Source: Bacteroidales bacterium (GTDB lineage: Bacteria; Bacteroidota; Bacteroidia; Bacteroidales; PUMT01). Taken from it: a stretch of DNA of 5,390 nt. The stretch is from assembly GCA_007132365.1 (NCBI GenBank), contig SLOS01000223.1, positions 1 through 5,390 on the forward strand. The letters are read 5' to 3'. Positions 1-4,986 of the stretch are shown here, piece after piece. Each line of letters opens with the position of its first letter. Positions within the stretch are counted from its first letter, which is position 1. Under the pieces are notes generated by a model that saw nothing but the letters and a program-made list of their open reading frames with translations, did not search any database and was not told the origin of the DNA. Position numbers and translations under genes: made by a program.

Positions 1-588
1 CTATTTTTCATCAGGGCGTAAAACTGAAACTGTTTCATCAAATACAGAAAGGACCCTGAGGCCACTTGCGCCCTGATGGAACCTGTGAATGGCCTCCAGT
101 TCCCTTTTAGCTTCTGATATTTTAACAAGCGGAGCCAACTCTCCGGTCGCGGTGTTCATTACTGAAGAGACAAGGAGAAGGGCATTTTTTGCCTCTTCGT
201 AGGCAAGCATCATCTCCTGCTCAGTATAGTGTTCATCAGACATGACAAATTCCTGCACCTGCCTTTCGAAAAGAAACAGGTAACTCCCGGCCAGCAGTAA
301 AACAGAGGCAGCTATGCCTGAAATGGTGTAAACCAGCCTCCTTCTCCTGCCGCTTGCCAATGCTATTTCTCTTGCAGAGATAGCGGCCATTACTTTCTTA
401 TCAAATTTACTGTCGGGTATTTCAACTGATGATGCCTCCTTCAGCGACATAAACATCATCTTGTCGGCTTTCATTTCAGGAGGAACATCATTGCCTGAAA
501 AGAACTGCTTAAGAAGCTCCTCTTCTTCCCTGCCGGCCTTCCCTTCAAAATAATCAGCCAGTATAGATTTTATCTTTTTCAGATCCAT
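1..588 (-). CDS. Single-pass membrane protein, probable anti-sigma factor of the adjacent ECF sigma
   Basis: This is a complete 195-residue protein with its TAG stop at the very edge of the window. The first ~35 residues (ADYFEGKAGREEEE, then KQFFSGN) resemble the short acidic helical N-terminus of Bacteroidota membrane proteins encoded beside ECF sigma genes. A basic patch RRRR at 81-84 precedes one hydrophobic helix at about 85-107, which predicts a cytoplasmic N-terminus and a periplasmic C-terminus of about 88 residues. There is no signal peptide. The protein contains no cysteine, so it is not a zinc-binding (ZAS, HxxxCxxC) anti-sigma, and I see no FecR domain. The ATG lies inside the 3' end of the sigma gene (35-nt overlap), which suggests translational coupling and matched amounts of the two proteins. 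A purine-rich AAAAAGGG lies about 7 nt upstream of the ATG. The anti-sigma role is inferred from topology and context, not from a recognised domain. Confidence 0.72.
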   Translation of the reverse strand: MDLKKIKSILADYFEGKAGREEEELLKQFFSGNDVPPEMKADKMMFMSLKEASSVEIPDSKFDKKVMAAISAREIALASGRRRRLVYTISGIAASVLLLAGSYLFLFERQVQEFVMSDEHYTEQEMMLAYEEAKNALLLVSSVMNTATGELAPLVKISEAKRELEAIHRFHQGASGLRVLSVFDETVSVLRPDEK

Positions 589-1090
589 TGTCTACCCTTT
601 TTAGGTAAAGTTCCCTTAGCTTTTTCCTTGCTCTTGACAGGTTAACTCTTATAGAGTTTACTGTCATGTCAAGCATTTTTTCGATCTCTTCAAATTCGTA
701 ACCCTCAATATCACGCAGGTGCAGTACGGCTTTCTGTTGTTCAGGCAGTTCTTCCATTAGCATCCTGATGTGCCCTGCTGCATCTCTGATTTCAATTCTC
801 CTTTCGGGCCCGACTTCATCTGCTTCAGTGTACATAATGCTTTTTGTCTGCTCCAGTGAAACCGTCCTTCTGGCTTTTATCCTGTCAAGGCAGTAGTTCC
901 TTGTAACAGTCATGGCAAATGCCTCGGGTGAACTGACAGTTTCCATTTTATTCCTGATGTTCCACAGTTTTATGAAGACCTCCTGCACTGCATCCATTGA
1001 TTCTTCACTGTCATTCAGCAGTGAGTAGGCAAACCGGTACAGTTTGTTTTTCATCGGCAATATCTCCCCCTGAAACCGGTTTGCATCCAT
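554..1090 (-). CDS. RNA polymerase ECF-type sigma-70 factor
   Basis: The 178-residue length is usual for ECF sigma factors, which carry only regions 2 and 4 and redirect RNA polymerase to a small regulon. Region 2 spans about 14-77: it has the core-binding motif DAVQEVFIKLW (33-43) and the -10-recognition helix around FAMTVTRNYCLDRIKARR (58-75). A short linker at about 78-105 carries no region 3. Region 4 spans about 108-160, with LPEQQKAVLHLRDIEGYEFEEI followed by the helix-turn-helix NSIRVNLSRARKKL that would read the -35 box. The chosen ATG has an unusually good Shine-Dalgarno sequence for this phylum, AGAGGAAG at 1094-1101, and leaves the usual ~12 residues before region 2. The gene runs 35 nt into the start of the downstream membrane protein, its probable anti-sigma. 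The sigma family is certain; the regulon and inducing signal are unknown. Confidence 0.95.
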   Translation of the reverse strand: MDANRFQGEILPMKNKLYRFAYSLLNDSEESMDAVQEVFIKLWNIRNKMETVSSPEAFAMTVTRNYCLDRIKARRTVSLEQTKSIMYTEADEVGPERRIEIRDAAGHIRMLMEELPEQQKAVLHLRDIEGYEFEEIEKMLDMTVNSIRVNLSRARKKLRELYLKRVDNGSEKDKIYTG

Positions 1091-1126
1091 TTACTTCCTC
1101 TGTGAGCCTTAAAAATGAGTATTACA

Positions 1127-1159
1127 CAAAATAAGCACATTATTACGGTATTGGCCAAA
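1127..1159 (-). promoter_or_regulatory. Weak candidate promoter for the sigma/anti-sigma pair
   Basis: In the 113-nt gap upstream of the sigma gene, the minus strand reads TTTG (1159-1156), a 21-nt spacer, then TTATTTTG (1134-1127). This matches the Bacteroidota housekeeping consensus TTTG...TAnnTTTG with one mismatch in the -7 box and a spacer slightly longer than usual. The start of transcription would fall about 33 nt before the ATG, which leaves room for the Shine-Dalgarno sequence. An autoregulated ECF promoter could also lie here but cannot be recognised without knowing this factor's consensus. Confidence 0.35.
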
Positions 1160-1203
1160 TTGTCCGGAGCCTTTTGGTAAAGCTTACCCGGCAACTTCAG
1201 GGC

Positions 1204-1716
1204 TTACTTCTGCATATTCATGAAGTGCTCCATGCCCGGTGCGTTAATGCCCGAGAACGATGCAATCTTTTCCATGTCTATATTTCCCTTTATCCATATC
1301 AGCGCGTTGTCACCAACACCACCCACAAGCAGTATCAGTTCTCTTAAAAGTCCGCCCTCTTCCTGGGCAAGCATCAAAACCTGCTGTTCGATACTGTTTA
1401 CCCGCATCAGTTCTTCATAATCCATGACTGCCAGGTCCTGTAGAGCTTCTTCATAAAAGTTCAGAGAATGGGTCTTTACCAAAGCCCCGGGAGCATGAAG
1501 AATATGGACTGAACTGACCGATGATGCAAGCTGTTTCAGGTCTTTGTCACCAGCATCCATTGAGGCCAGGATATTGAACATGCCGGGAGATATCTGAACA
1601 CTGGTAATTCCTTGTATTCTTCCGTATTTTTCAAATATGCGTTCGGGTGTGCCCTGTTGTGAATAGATTGCCAGTGGCATCGATACCATTGCGATAATTA
1701 TTGCTATTTTCTTCAT
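1204..1716 (-). CDS. Exported DUF4252-family protein
   Basis: The protein has 170 residues. Residues 1-19 form a Sec signal peptide (MKK, a hydrophobic stretch to about 17, then IYS before QQ), with no lipobox cysteine, so the mature protein is probably periplasmic and not a lipoprotein. The mature part has the DUF4252 layout: SVQISPGMFNILAS near 39-52, SSVHILHAP near 68-76, a helical FYEEALQDL...YEELMRV segment near 88-106, then a strand-rich end with LRELILLVGG and ALIWIKGNIDMEKI (125-151). No catalytic residues are evident, and the family has no established biochemical function. In Bacteroidota such genes commonly neighbour ECF sigma/anti-sigma pairs, as here, where it lies 113 nt upstream of the sigma gene in transcription order. 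It may share a transcript with that pair or have its own promoter. A role in envelope sensing or as a sigma target is inference. Confidence 0.82.
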   Translation of the reverse strand: MKKIAIIIAMVSMPLAIYSQQGTPERIFEKYGRIQGITSVQISPGMFNILASMDAGDKDLKQLASSVSSVHILHAPGALVKTHSLNFYEEALQDLAVMDYEELMRVNSIEQQVLMLAQEEGGLLRELILLVGGVGDNALIWIKGNIDMEKIASFSGINAPGMEHFMNMQK

Positions 1717-1761
1717 TTTTTTCAGTTTAAATTAGTATTCATGTAACTGTTTATGAAACCG

Positions 1762-1797
1762 GAAAGCCTGGTTATGTTCTCCGGAGGCTTTCGCCTG
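1762..1797 (-). other. Inverted repeats with two alternative foldings upstream of the DUF4252 gene
   Basis: An 8-bp perfect inverted repeat pairs GAAAGCCT (1762-1769) with AGGCTTTC (1785-1792) across a 15-nt loop. Read on the minus strand, a second compact hairpin AGGC-GAAA-GCCT (1797-1786) uses the same bases and closes on a GNRA-type tetraloop, so the two cannot form together. The element lies 46 nt upstream of the DUF4252 ATG and about 80 nt beyond the thioesterase stop. No T-run follows it. It could be a weak terminator of the upstream pair, a leader structure or chance. I saw no TAnnTTTG match in this 160-nt gap. Confidence 0.35.
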
Positions 1798-1823
1798 TAA
1801 AATGAAGACGAACATGTGCCAGA

Positions 1824-1847
1824 TTCATTACATCAGTGATTAATGAA
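1824..1847. repeat. AT-rich dyad symmetry (possible operator or weak terminator)
   Basis: TTCATTA (1824-1830) and TAATGAA (1841-1847) are perfect inverted arms. The 10 bases between them continue the symmetry as ATCA/TGAT with a single unpaired C at 1831 and a central G. The whole is a nearly perfect 24-bp dyad located 30 to 53 nt past the thioesterase stop. The weak AT-rich stem and lack of a T-tract argue against an efficient intrinsic terminator; a dimeric regulator site is possible but unproven. Confidence 0.35.
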
Positions 1848-1876
1848 ATTTTCTGACATACTGTTTTTCGGTAAGG

Positions 1877-2284
1877 CTACCCGAAGAGTGGCTCCAGAAC
1901 AGACACAAGAAAACCCGGAATTCTCACAGGTTTCCCTTTATCCCGGTCAATAAAGACAAGTGTGGTGCTTCCCTCGTTAACAAGTTCTTTTTGCTCGTTG
2001 TATATCTCGTAGTCAAATACTATCCTTGTTCCGGGCATATTGCGCACTATGGTGCGCACGGTAAGAAGGTCATCGTATCTTGCTGGTTTCCGGTAGCGGC
2101 ACTCCATAGAGATGACCGGCATGACAATGCCCGCCTCTTCCATTTTGCGGTAGGTAAACCCAAGGTGTCTCATCATCTCTGTACGCCCTGTTTCATAATA
2201 GAGTGGGTATATACCATAATACACCACTCCCATCGCATCTGTCTCACCGTATCTTACTCTTATTTGTGTTTCGTGTGAATACAT
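1877..2284 (-). CDS. YbgC/4HBT-family hot-dog acyl-CoA thioesterase
   Basis: The 135-residue product has the size of single-domain hot-dog thioesterases, which hydrolyse acyl-CoA (sometimes acyl-ACP) thioesters in the cytoplasm. The active-site signature occupies residues 11-36: RYGETDAMGVVYYG with the catalytic Asp at D16, then YPLYYETGRTE. Later conserved blocks are CRYRKPARYDD and the STTLVFID strand near the C-terminus. Two signature positions are unusual: VYHxNY of the family is VYYGIY here, so the His and Asn are Tyr23 and Ile25. This may alter substrate choice or activity. I chose the ATG at 2284 because it gives the usual family N-terminus. An in-frame ATG at 2365 would add 27 residues that only translate the end of the upstream gene. 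The start lies 1 nt after the SDR stop (TAGTATG), so coupled translation is likely. The substrate is not predictable. Confidence 0.88.
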   Translation of the reverse strand: MYSHETQIRVRYGETDAMGVVYYGIYPLYYETGRTEMMRHLGFTYRKMEEAGIVMPVISMECRYRKPARYDDLLTVRTIVRNMPGTRIVFDYEIYNEQKELVNEGSTTLVFIDRDKGKPVRIPGFLVSVLEPLFG

Positions 2285-2285
2285 A

Positions 2286-3101
2286 CTATTGCTGTTTATG
2301 GAGTGGAGAATCGGTTTCTTTTGTGAAATGGCTGTAAACCATTCGATCGAGCAATGTTGGGGCAATCTTCTTTAATAGTACAGTCAGTCTGCCCTGTGTG
2401 GTCAGGACAAGTGTGCGTTTCCTTTTGGCTACTGACTGCACTATTTTTCGTGCAACTTCTTCTGATGTCATCATCTTCTCCTCTGTGCGCGGAGACTCAC
2501 CTTGCTCCGAACCGTCACCGGCGAGGGCTGCCTTCCTTATGTTTGAGGATGTGAAACCAGGTGCAGCAATGAGTACATGCAAGCCCATCATCATATATTC
2601 GATACGCACAGCCTCGAGAAATCCATGCATTGCAAACTTTGATGCAGAATACCCGGTCCTGCCCGGCAATCCCTGGTATCCGGCAATTGATGAAATGCCT
2701 GCAACTGTGCCTTTTGTCTCCAGCAGGTAAGGCAGGGCATACCTGGTGCAATAGACAGCTCCCCAGAAATTTACATCCATCAGTCTCTCGAGCACCCGGA
2801 AGTCAGTCTCGCCAAAGAGGGCCCTCATAGATAAACCGGCATTGTTAATAAGGATATCGATCCTGCCGGTTTCTGAGTGAGCTGTTTCAATCAGCCGCCT
2901 GCAGTCTTCCTCGATCGAAACATCGGTCCTGACAGCCAGGGCGCGGTATCCTTTCTCCTTCATCTCGCCGGCAACACCGGTAATTCTTTCAATGCTCCTG
3001 GCAGCCAGGATAACATGGGCACCTTTTGCAGCAAACTCCCACGCACATGCCAGCCCGATACCCGATGATGCCCCTGTGATAATGACTGTTTTGTTTTGCA
3101 C
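2286..3101 (-). CDS. Classical SDR-family NAD(P)-dependent oxidoreductase
   Basis: The 271-residue product (from GTG) is a Rossmann-fold SDR that would interconvert a carbonyl and an alcohol with NAD(P)H. It has the cofactor loop TGASSGIG (9-16), an Arg after the second strand (LAARS) favouring NADP(H), NNAG (86-89), catalytic Asn111 in DVNFWG, Ser138 in ISSIAG, and Tyr151/Lys155 in YSASK. The full tetrad is therefore intact. The basic C-terminal part (RLTVLLKKIAPTLLDRMV) resembles that of DHRS7-like bacterial SDRs and may touch membranes. Start choice: there is no in-frame ATG. A TTG at 3152 would add 17 atypical residues and sits inside a candidate -7 box, whereas GTG at 3101 yields the usual MQNKTVIITGAS start with purine-rich AAAGAAAAAA upstream. 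The thioesterase follows after 1 nt. The substrate is unknown. Confidence 0.92.
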   Translation of the reverse strand: MQNKTVIITGASSGIGLACAWEFAAKGAHVILAARSIERITGVAGEMKEKGYRALAVRTDVSIEEDCRRLIETAHSETGRIDILINNAGLSMRALFGETDFRVLERLMDVNFWGAVYCTRYALPYLLETKGTVAGISSIAGYQGLPGRTGYSASKFAMHGFLEAVRIEYMMMGLHVLIAAPGFTSSNIRKAALAGDGSEQGESPRTEEKMMTSEEVARKIVQSVAKRKRTLVLTTQGRLTVLLKKIAPTLLDRMVYSHFTKETDSPLHKQQ

Positions 3102-3149
3102 TTTGGGTTGTTTTTTCTTTGTTAAATATGAACCTGGAATATAAAAACC

Positions 3150-3157
3150 CAAATTTA
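3150..3157 (-). promoter_or_regulatory. Candidate -7 box for the SDR-thioesterase unit
   Basis: The minus strand reads TAAATTTG here, an exact match to the Bacteroidota -7 consensus TAnnTTTG. I see no TTG at the matching -33 distance, so support is partial. Transcription would begin around 3146, giving a leader of about 45 nt before the GTG at 3101 and excluding the alternative TTG start at 3152. Confidence 0.45.
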
Positions 3158-3279
3158 GATATTTCTTTTAGATTCATTGCTGATTATGATGGCTGTGAAA
3201 AACTATCACTGTATATGGGTCACTATAAGAACATAATACTGCCATCAGGTAAAAATGATGGATAAAAAAAAAGAAAAGC

Positions 3280-3310
3280 TTTGTGTTAAAAACTAAAGGT
3301 GTTATCTTTG
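3280..3310 (+). promoter_or_regulatory. Bacteroidota housekeeping promoter of tRNA-Lys
   Basis: A TTTG at 3280-3283 and an exact -7 box TATCTTTG at 3303-3310 are separated by 19 nt, the preferred spacing for the phylum's primary sigma factor. The predicted start lies near 3314, leaving a 5' leader of about 15 nt before the mature tRNA at 3331, to be removed by RNase P. An A-rich tract at about 3262-3277 lies just upstream and could act as an UP-like element. This is the best-matching promoter in the window. Confidence 0.8.
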
Positions 3311-3330
3311 CAAACGTTTTTAAAAATGAT

Positions 3331-3403
3331 GATTCAGTAGCTCAGCTGGTAGAGCACATCCCTTTTAAGGATGGGGTCCTGAGTTCGAGCCTCAGCTGAA
3401 TCA
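3331..3403 (+). tRNA. tRNA-Lys (anticodon TTT)
   Basis: The 73-nt cloverleaf pairs perfectly. The acceptor stem is GATTCAG (3331-3337) with CTGAATC (3396-3402). The D-stem GCTC/GAGC encloses AGCTGGTA. The anticodon stem CATCC/GGATG closes the loop CTTTTAA, with anticodon TTT at 3364-3366. The variable loop is GGGTC, and the T-stem CTGAG/CTCAG encloses TTCGAGC. The discriminator base is A3403. The 3' CCA is not encoded (CTC follows) and must be added by the CCA-adding enzyme. The UUU anticodon reads AAA and AAG lysine codons. The gene stands alone with its own promoter, is divergent from the SDR and convergent with the permease. I found no second copy of its 3' end nearby, so there is no sign of an integrated element. 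Confidence 0.97.
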
Positions 3404-3407
3404 CTCA

Positions 3408-3433
3408 AACAGGCGGGAAAACCCCCGCCTGTT
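3408..3433 (+). terminator. Hairpin after tRNA-Lys, probable terminator
   Basis: AACAGGCGGG (3408-3417) pairs perfectly with CCCGCCTGTT (3424-3433) around a 6-nt loop, AAAACC, giving a GC-rich 10-bp stem that begins 4 nt after the mature tRNA. No long T-run follows on either strand (only TTCTGATT on the plus side), so termination may be imperfect. Because the permease gene ends convergently at 3526, the stem could also block transcripts arriving from that side. The same stem may help 3' end processing of the tRNA. Confidence 0.6.
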
Positions 3434-3525
3434 CTGATTCATGGAGGCCATTTGCGATAACGATGTATTAATACGGCGGAATCTGTCGATTCAATATCTG
3501 GGAACAGGTAAAATTAACCTTTGTT

Positions 3526-4818
3526 TCAATCGTTGTTTTCAAGCCTGTATCTGCTTTGAGACCAGTACATGATGAGAATGCCGATTGCCAGGAATGCTGC
3601 TGCAAGAGTGAATGTAAAGGTAAACCCTGCCAGTTCGTAAATAAATATCCCCGCCAGGGGCATAAAAAGAGCTCTGATACCGGTAAGCGACAAATGAATT
3701 GACTGGTAATCACCTGCTTCATTTCTTTTGCAGAAAAATGAAGATCCTATACTCCATGAAATTGCCATTGTTGATATGAAAACACTGTTGAACAGCACAC
3801 CGGCAAGAAGCATCAAATATATCTGCAGGCCTAAAAAGTCAATATATACCGGGAAGATGAGTGTAAGAGGGAATGAAAGAAGGTATAAGGCCAGGGAAAC
3901 GTATGTAAGAGAAGCGAATTTGCGGGGGTCAGTGCCGGCCAGCATCCTTCCGAAAACGGGCAGCAGGAATATGGCAATCAGATTGTAGAAATTCTTGTAA
4001 AAAGCCACACTTGAATAATTAAGCCCTATTGCCCTGTCATAAAAGATGGTTATTACCGAGTTGGTGCCCATAAAGGCCAGCCCGTAGAGCATAAAGCCAA
4101 TCTGGTAGTGCAGGTAGGGCTTGTTTGTTTGGAATATACCGGCAACTCTCCTGATTGCGTCGGAAAAGAGCTTCCTGTCAGCCGGTTCAGGCACAGTTTC
4201 ATCGACATTCTCAAAAGGTATCGATGTTAAAAGGTATACCGATAGTATTCCAAGCACTGCTATCAGGGGGTAAATATAAACGAATGCGAAGGGGTCATTG
4301 TCCAGGAGCAGTCCGAAAAGGAATGTTGAAGCCAAAGTGGTTATTTTTTTTGATGAGGTAGCATAGGAATAAAGCTTACCAAAGTTGGCAGTTGAATAGT
4401 TCTGCTTCAGAAGAATATTGATAGATGGGAAAATAAGCGGCGATGCAAGGTAATAGACAAGAAAAATTACCAGGAATATGTAATGATAGATGGAATCTGC
4501 GCCCATCTCGTTGATATTACGGGGAAAAAACAGCAGAAACAGCAGTGGAAGTCTTGTTAAAACAGCTGTTGATCGAAGAAGCTTCTGCTTTCTCCTCACT
4601 CTCCTAATAAATTCATTTATGAATACCGATACAATCAGGACTGCCATGCTGAACTGGAAAAGCATGCTGACCTGGTATGGAGACCCGTGCAAACTTTTCA
4701 GGAACACAAATTCATTAAGAACCAGGATACCACTAATAATCCCTTCCAGAAAGGAATAGGTAAAGTGAAAATAGAAAGTGTTCCTTTCCTTTTTTTCCAG
4801 ATTTGTCAGAAAATTCAT
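3526..4818 (-). CDS. Major Facilitator Superfamily permease
   Basis: The 430-residue product is a complete inner-membrane permease with the 12-helix MFS layout. Helices are at about 15-40, 49-70, 80-98, 108-135, 158-172 and 177-200. A charged central cytoplasmic loop follows (201-235, with VDETVPEPADRK), then helices near 236-260, 270-292, 302-322, 328-356, 375-397 and 399-418. The loop between helices 2 and 3 is strongly basic (RRVRRKQK, 72-79), in the place of the usual MFS loop A motif, but the canonical GxxxDRxGRR pattern is absent. A segment before helix 11, NEAGDYQSIHLSLTGIRA, looks like the conserved core of a subfamily without assigned substrate. The ATG at 4818 is the only sensible start, since the next Met (52) lies within helix 2. 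The gene stands alone. It may move any small solute by secondary transport; the substrate cannot be inferred. Confidence 0.85.
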   Translation of the reverse strand: MNFLTNLEKKERNTFYFHFTYSFLEGIISGILVLNEFVFLKSLHGSPYQVSMLFQFSMAVLIVSVFINEFIRRVRRKQKLLRSTAVLTRLPLLFLLFFPRNINEMGADSIYHYIFLVIFLVYYLASPLIFPSINILLKQNYSTANFGKLYSYATSSKKITTLASTFLFGLLLDNDPFAFVYIYPLIAVLGILSVYLLTSIPFENVDETVPEPADRKLFSDAIRRVAGIFQTNKPYLHYQIGFMLYGLAFMGTNSVITIFYDRAIGLNYSSVAFYKNFYNLIAIFLLPVFGRMLAGTDPRKFASLTYVSLALYLLSFPLTLIFPVYIDFLGLQIYLMLLAGVLFNSVFISTMAISWSIGSSFFCKRNEAGDYQSIHLSLTGIRALFMPLAGIFIYELAGFTFTFTLAAAFLAIGILIMYWSQSRYRLENND

Positions 4819-4826
4819 ACAGAATG

Positions 4827-4855
4827 CAAAAATAGGCCGGTAAATTAATATTCAA
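4827..4855 (-). promoter_or_regulatory. Promoter of the MFS permease, giving an almost leaderless mRNA
   Basis: The minus strand carries TTG (4855-4853), an 18-nt spacer and an exact -7 box TATTTTTG (4834-4827). A second TTG immediately upstream (4858-4856) gives a 21-nt spacer. Transcription would start near 4823, only about 5 nt before the ATG at 4818, leaving no space for a ribosome binding site. Confidence 0.6.
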
Positions 4856-4883
4856 CAATAATTGGGTCATTTTGTTTGAGCTC

Positions 4884-4900
4884 GGGGTACTGATGTCCCC
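4884..4900 (+). other. Short GC hairpin in the divergent permease/stress-protein region
   Basis: GGGG-T-AC (4884-4890) can pair with GTCCCC (4895-4900) around a TGAT loop, leaving one bulged T: six base pairs in an otherwise AT-rich 168-nt region. It lies between the two divergent starts. If the stress-protein transcript began upstream of it, it would be in that 5' leader; otherwise it could be a protein-binding site or chance. Two imperfect -7 boxes for the plus strand (TATATTTA at 4928-4935 and TATGTTTA at 4947-4954) lie closer to the gene, both without a TTG partner. Confidence 0.25.
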
Positions 4901-4986
4901 AACTGCTGAAATATGCCGATTAATGTCTATATTTAGTGGTCAATTCTATGTTTACCGGGTTACTGAACTTTTTAATTCTTGGAAAT

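Noticed and set aside
1..588. Zinc-binding (ZAS) or FecR-type anti-sigma factor
   Set aside because: The protein has no cysteine and no recognisable FecR domain after the membrane helix.
1176..1188. GGTAAAGCTTACC palindrome just after the DUF4252 stop as a terminator
   Set aside because: Only 5 bp of stem with a 3-nt loop and no T-run on the minus strand; too weak to call.
2285..2365. N-terminal extension of the thioesterase from an ATG at 2365
   Set aside because: The added 27 residues are a second-frame reading of the SDR C-terminus, do not resemble the hot-dog family, and the ATG at 2284 gives the standard length.
2989..3177. Frame starting MNLKEISKFGF at an ATG at 3177, as a possible true start of the SDR through a frameshift
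   Set aside because: The SDR frame is intact from GTG 3101 with a normal N-terminus, so no frameshift is needed, and the rest of this frame has no domain-like content.
3331..3433. tRNA-Lys as an integration site for a mobile element
   Set aside because: No repeat of the tRNA 3' end and no integrase, transposase or phage-like gene in the window.
3465..3474. Perfect 10-bp palindrome GTATTAATAC between the tRNA and the permease
   Set aside because: Short and AT-rich with no partner copies in the window; compatible with chance.
3479..3492. GAATC-TGTC-GATTC hairpin downstream of the permease stop as its terminator
   Set aside because: A 5-bp stem with no T-tract is insufficient; the stronger hairpin at 3408-3433 is a better candidate.
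1220..4759. Other open frames of 60-110 codons on both strands within the SDR, thioesterase, DUF4252 and permease genes
   Set aside because: They lie antisense or out of frame to well-supported genes, have low-complexity or cysteine/serine-rich products and no family resemblance.
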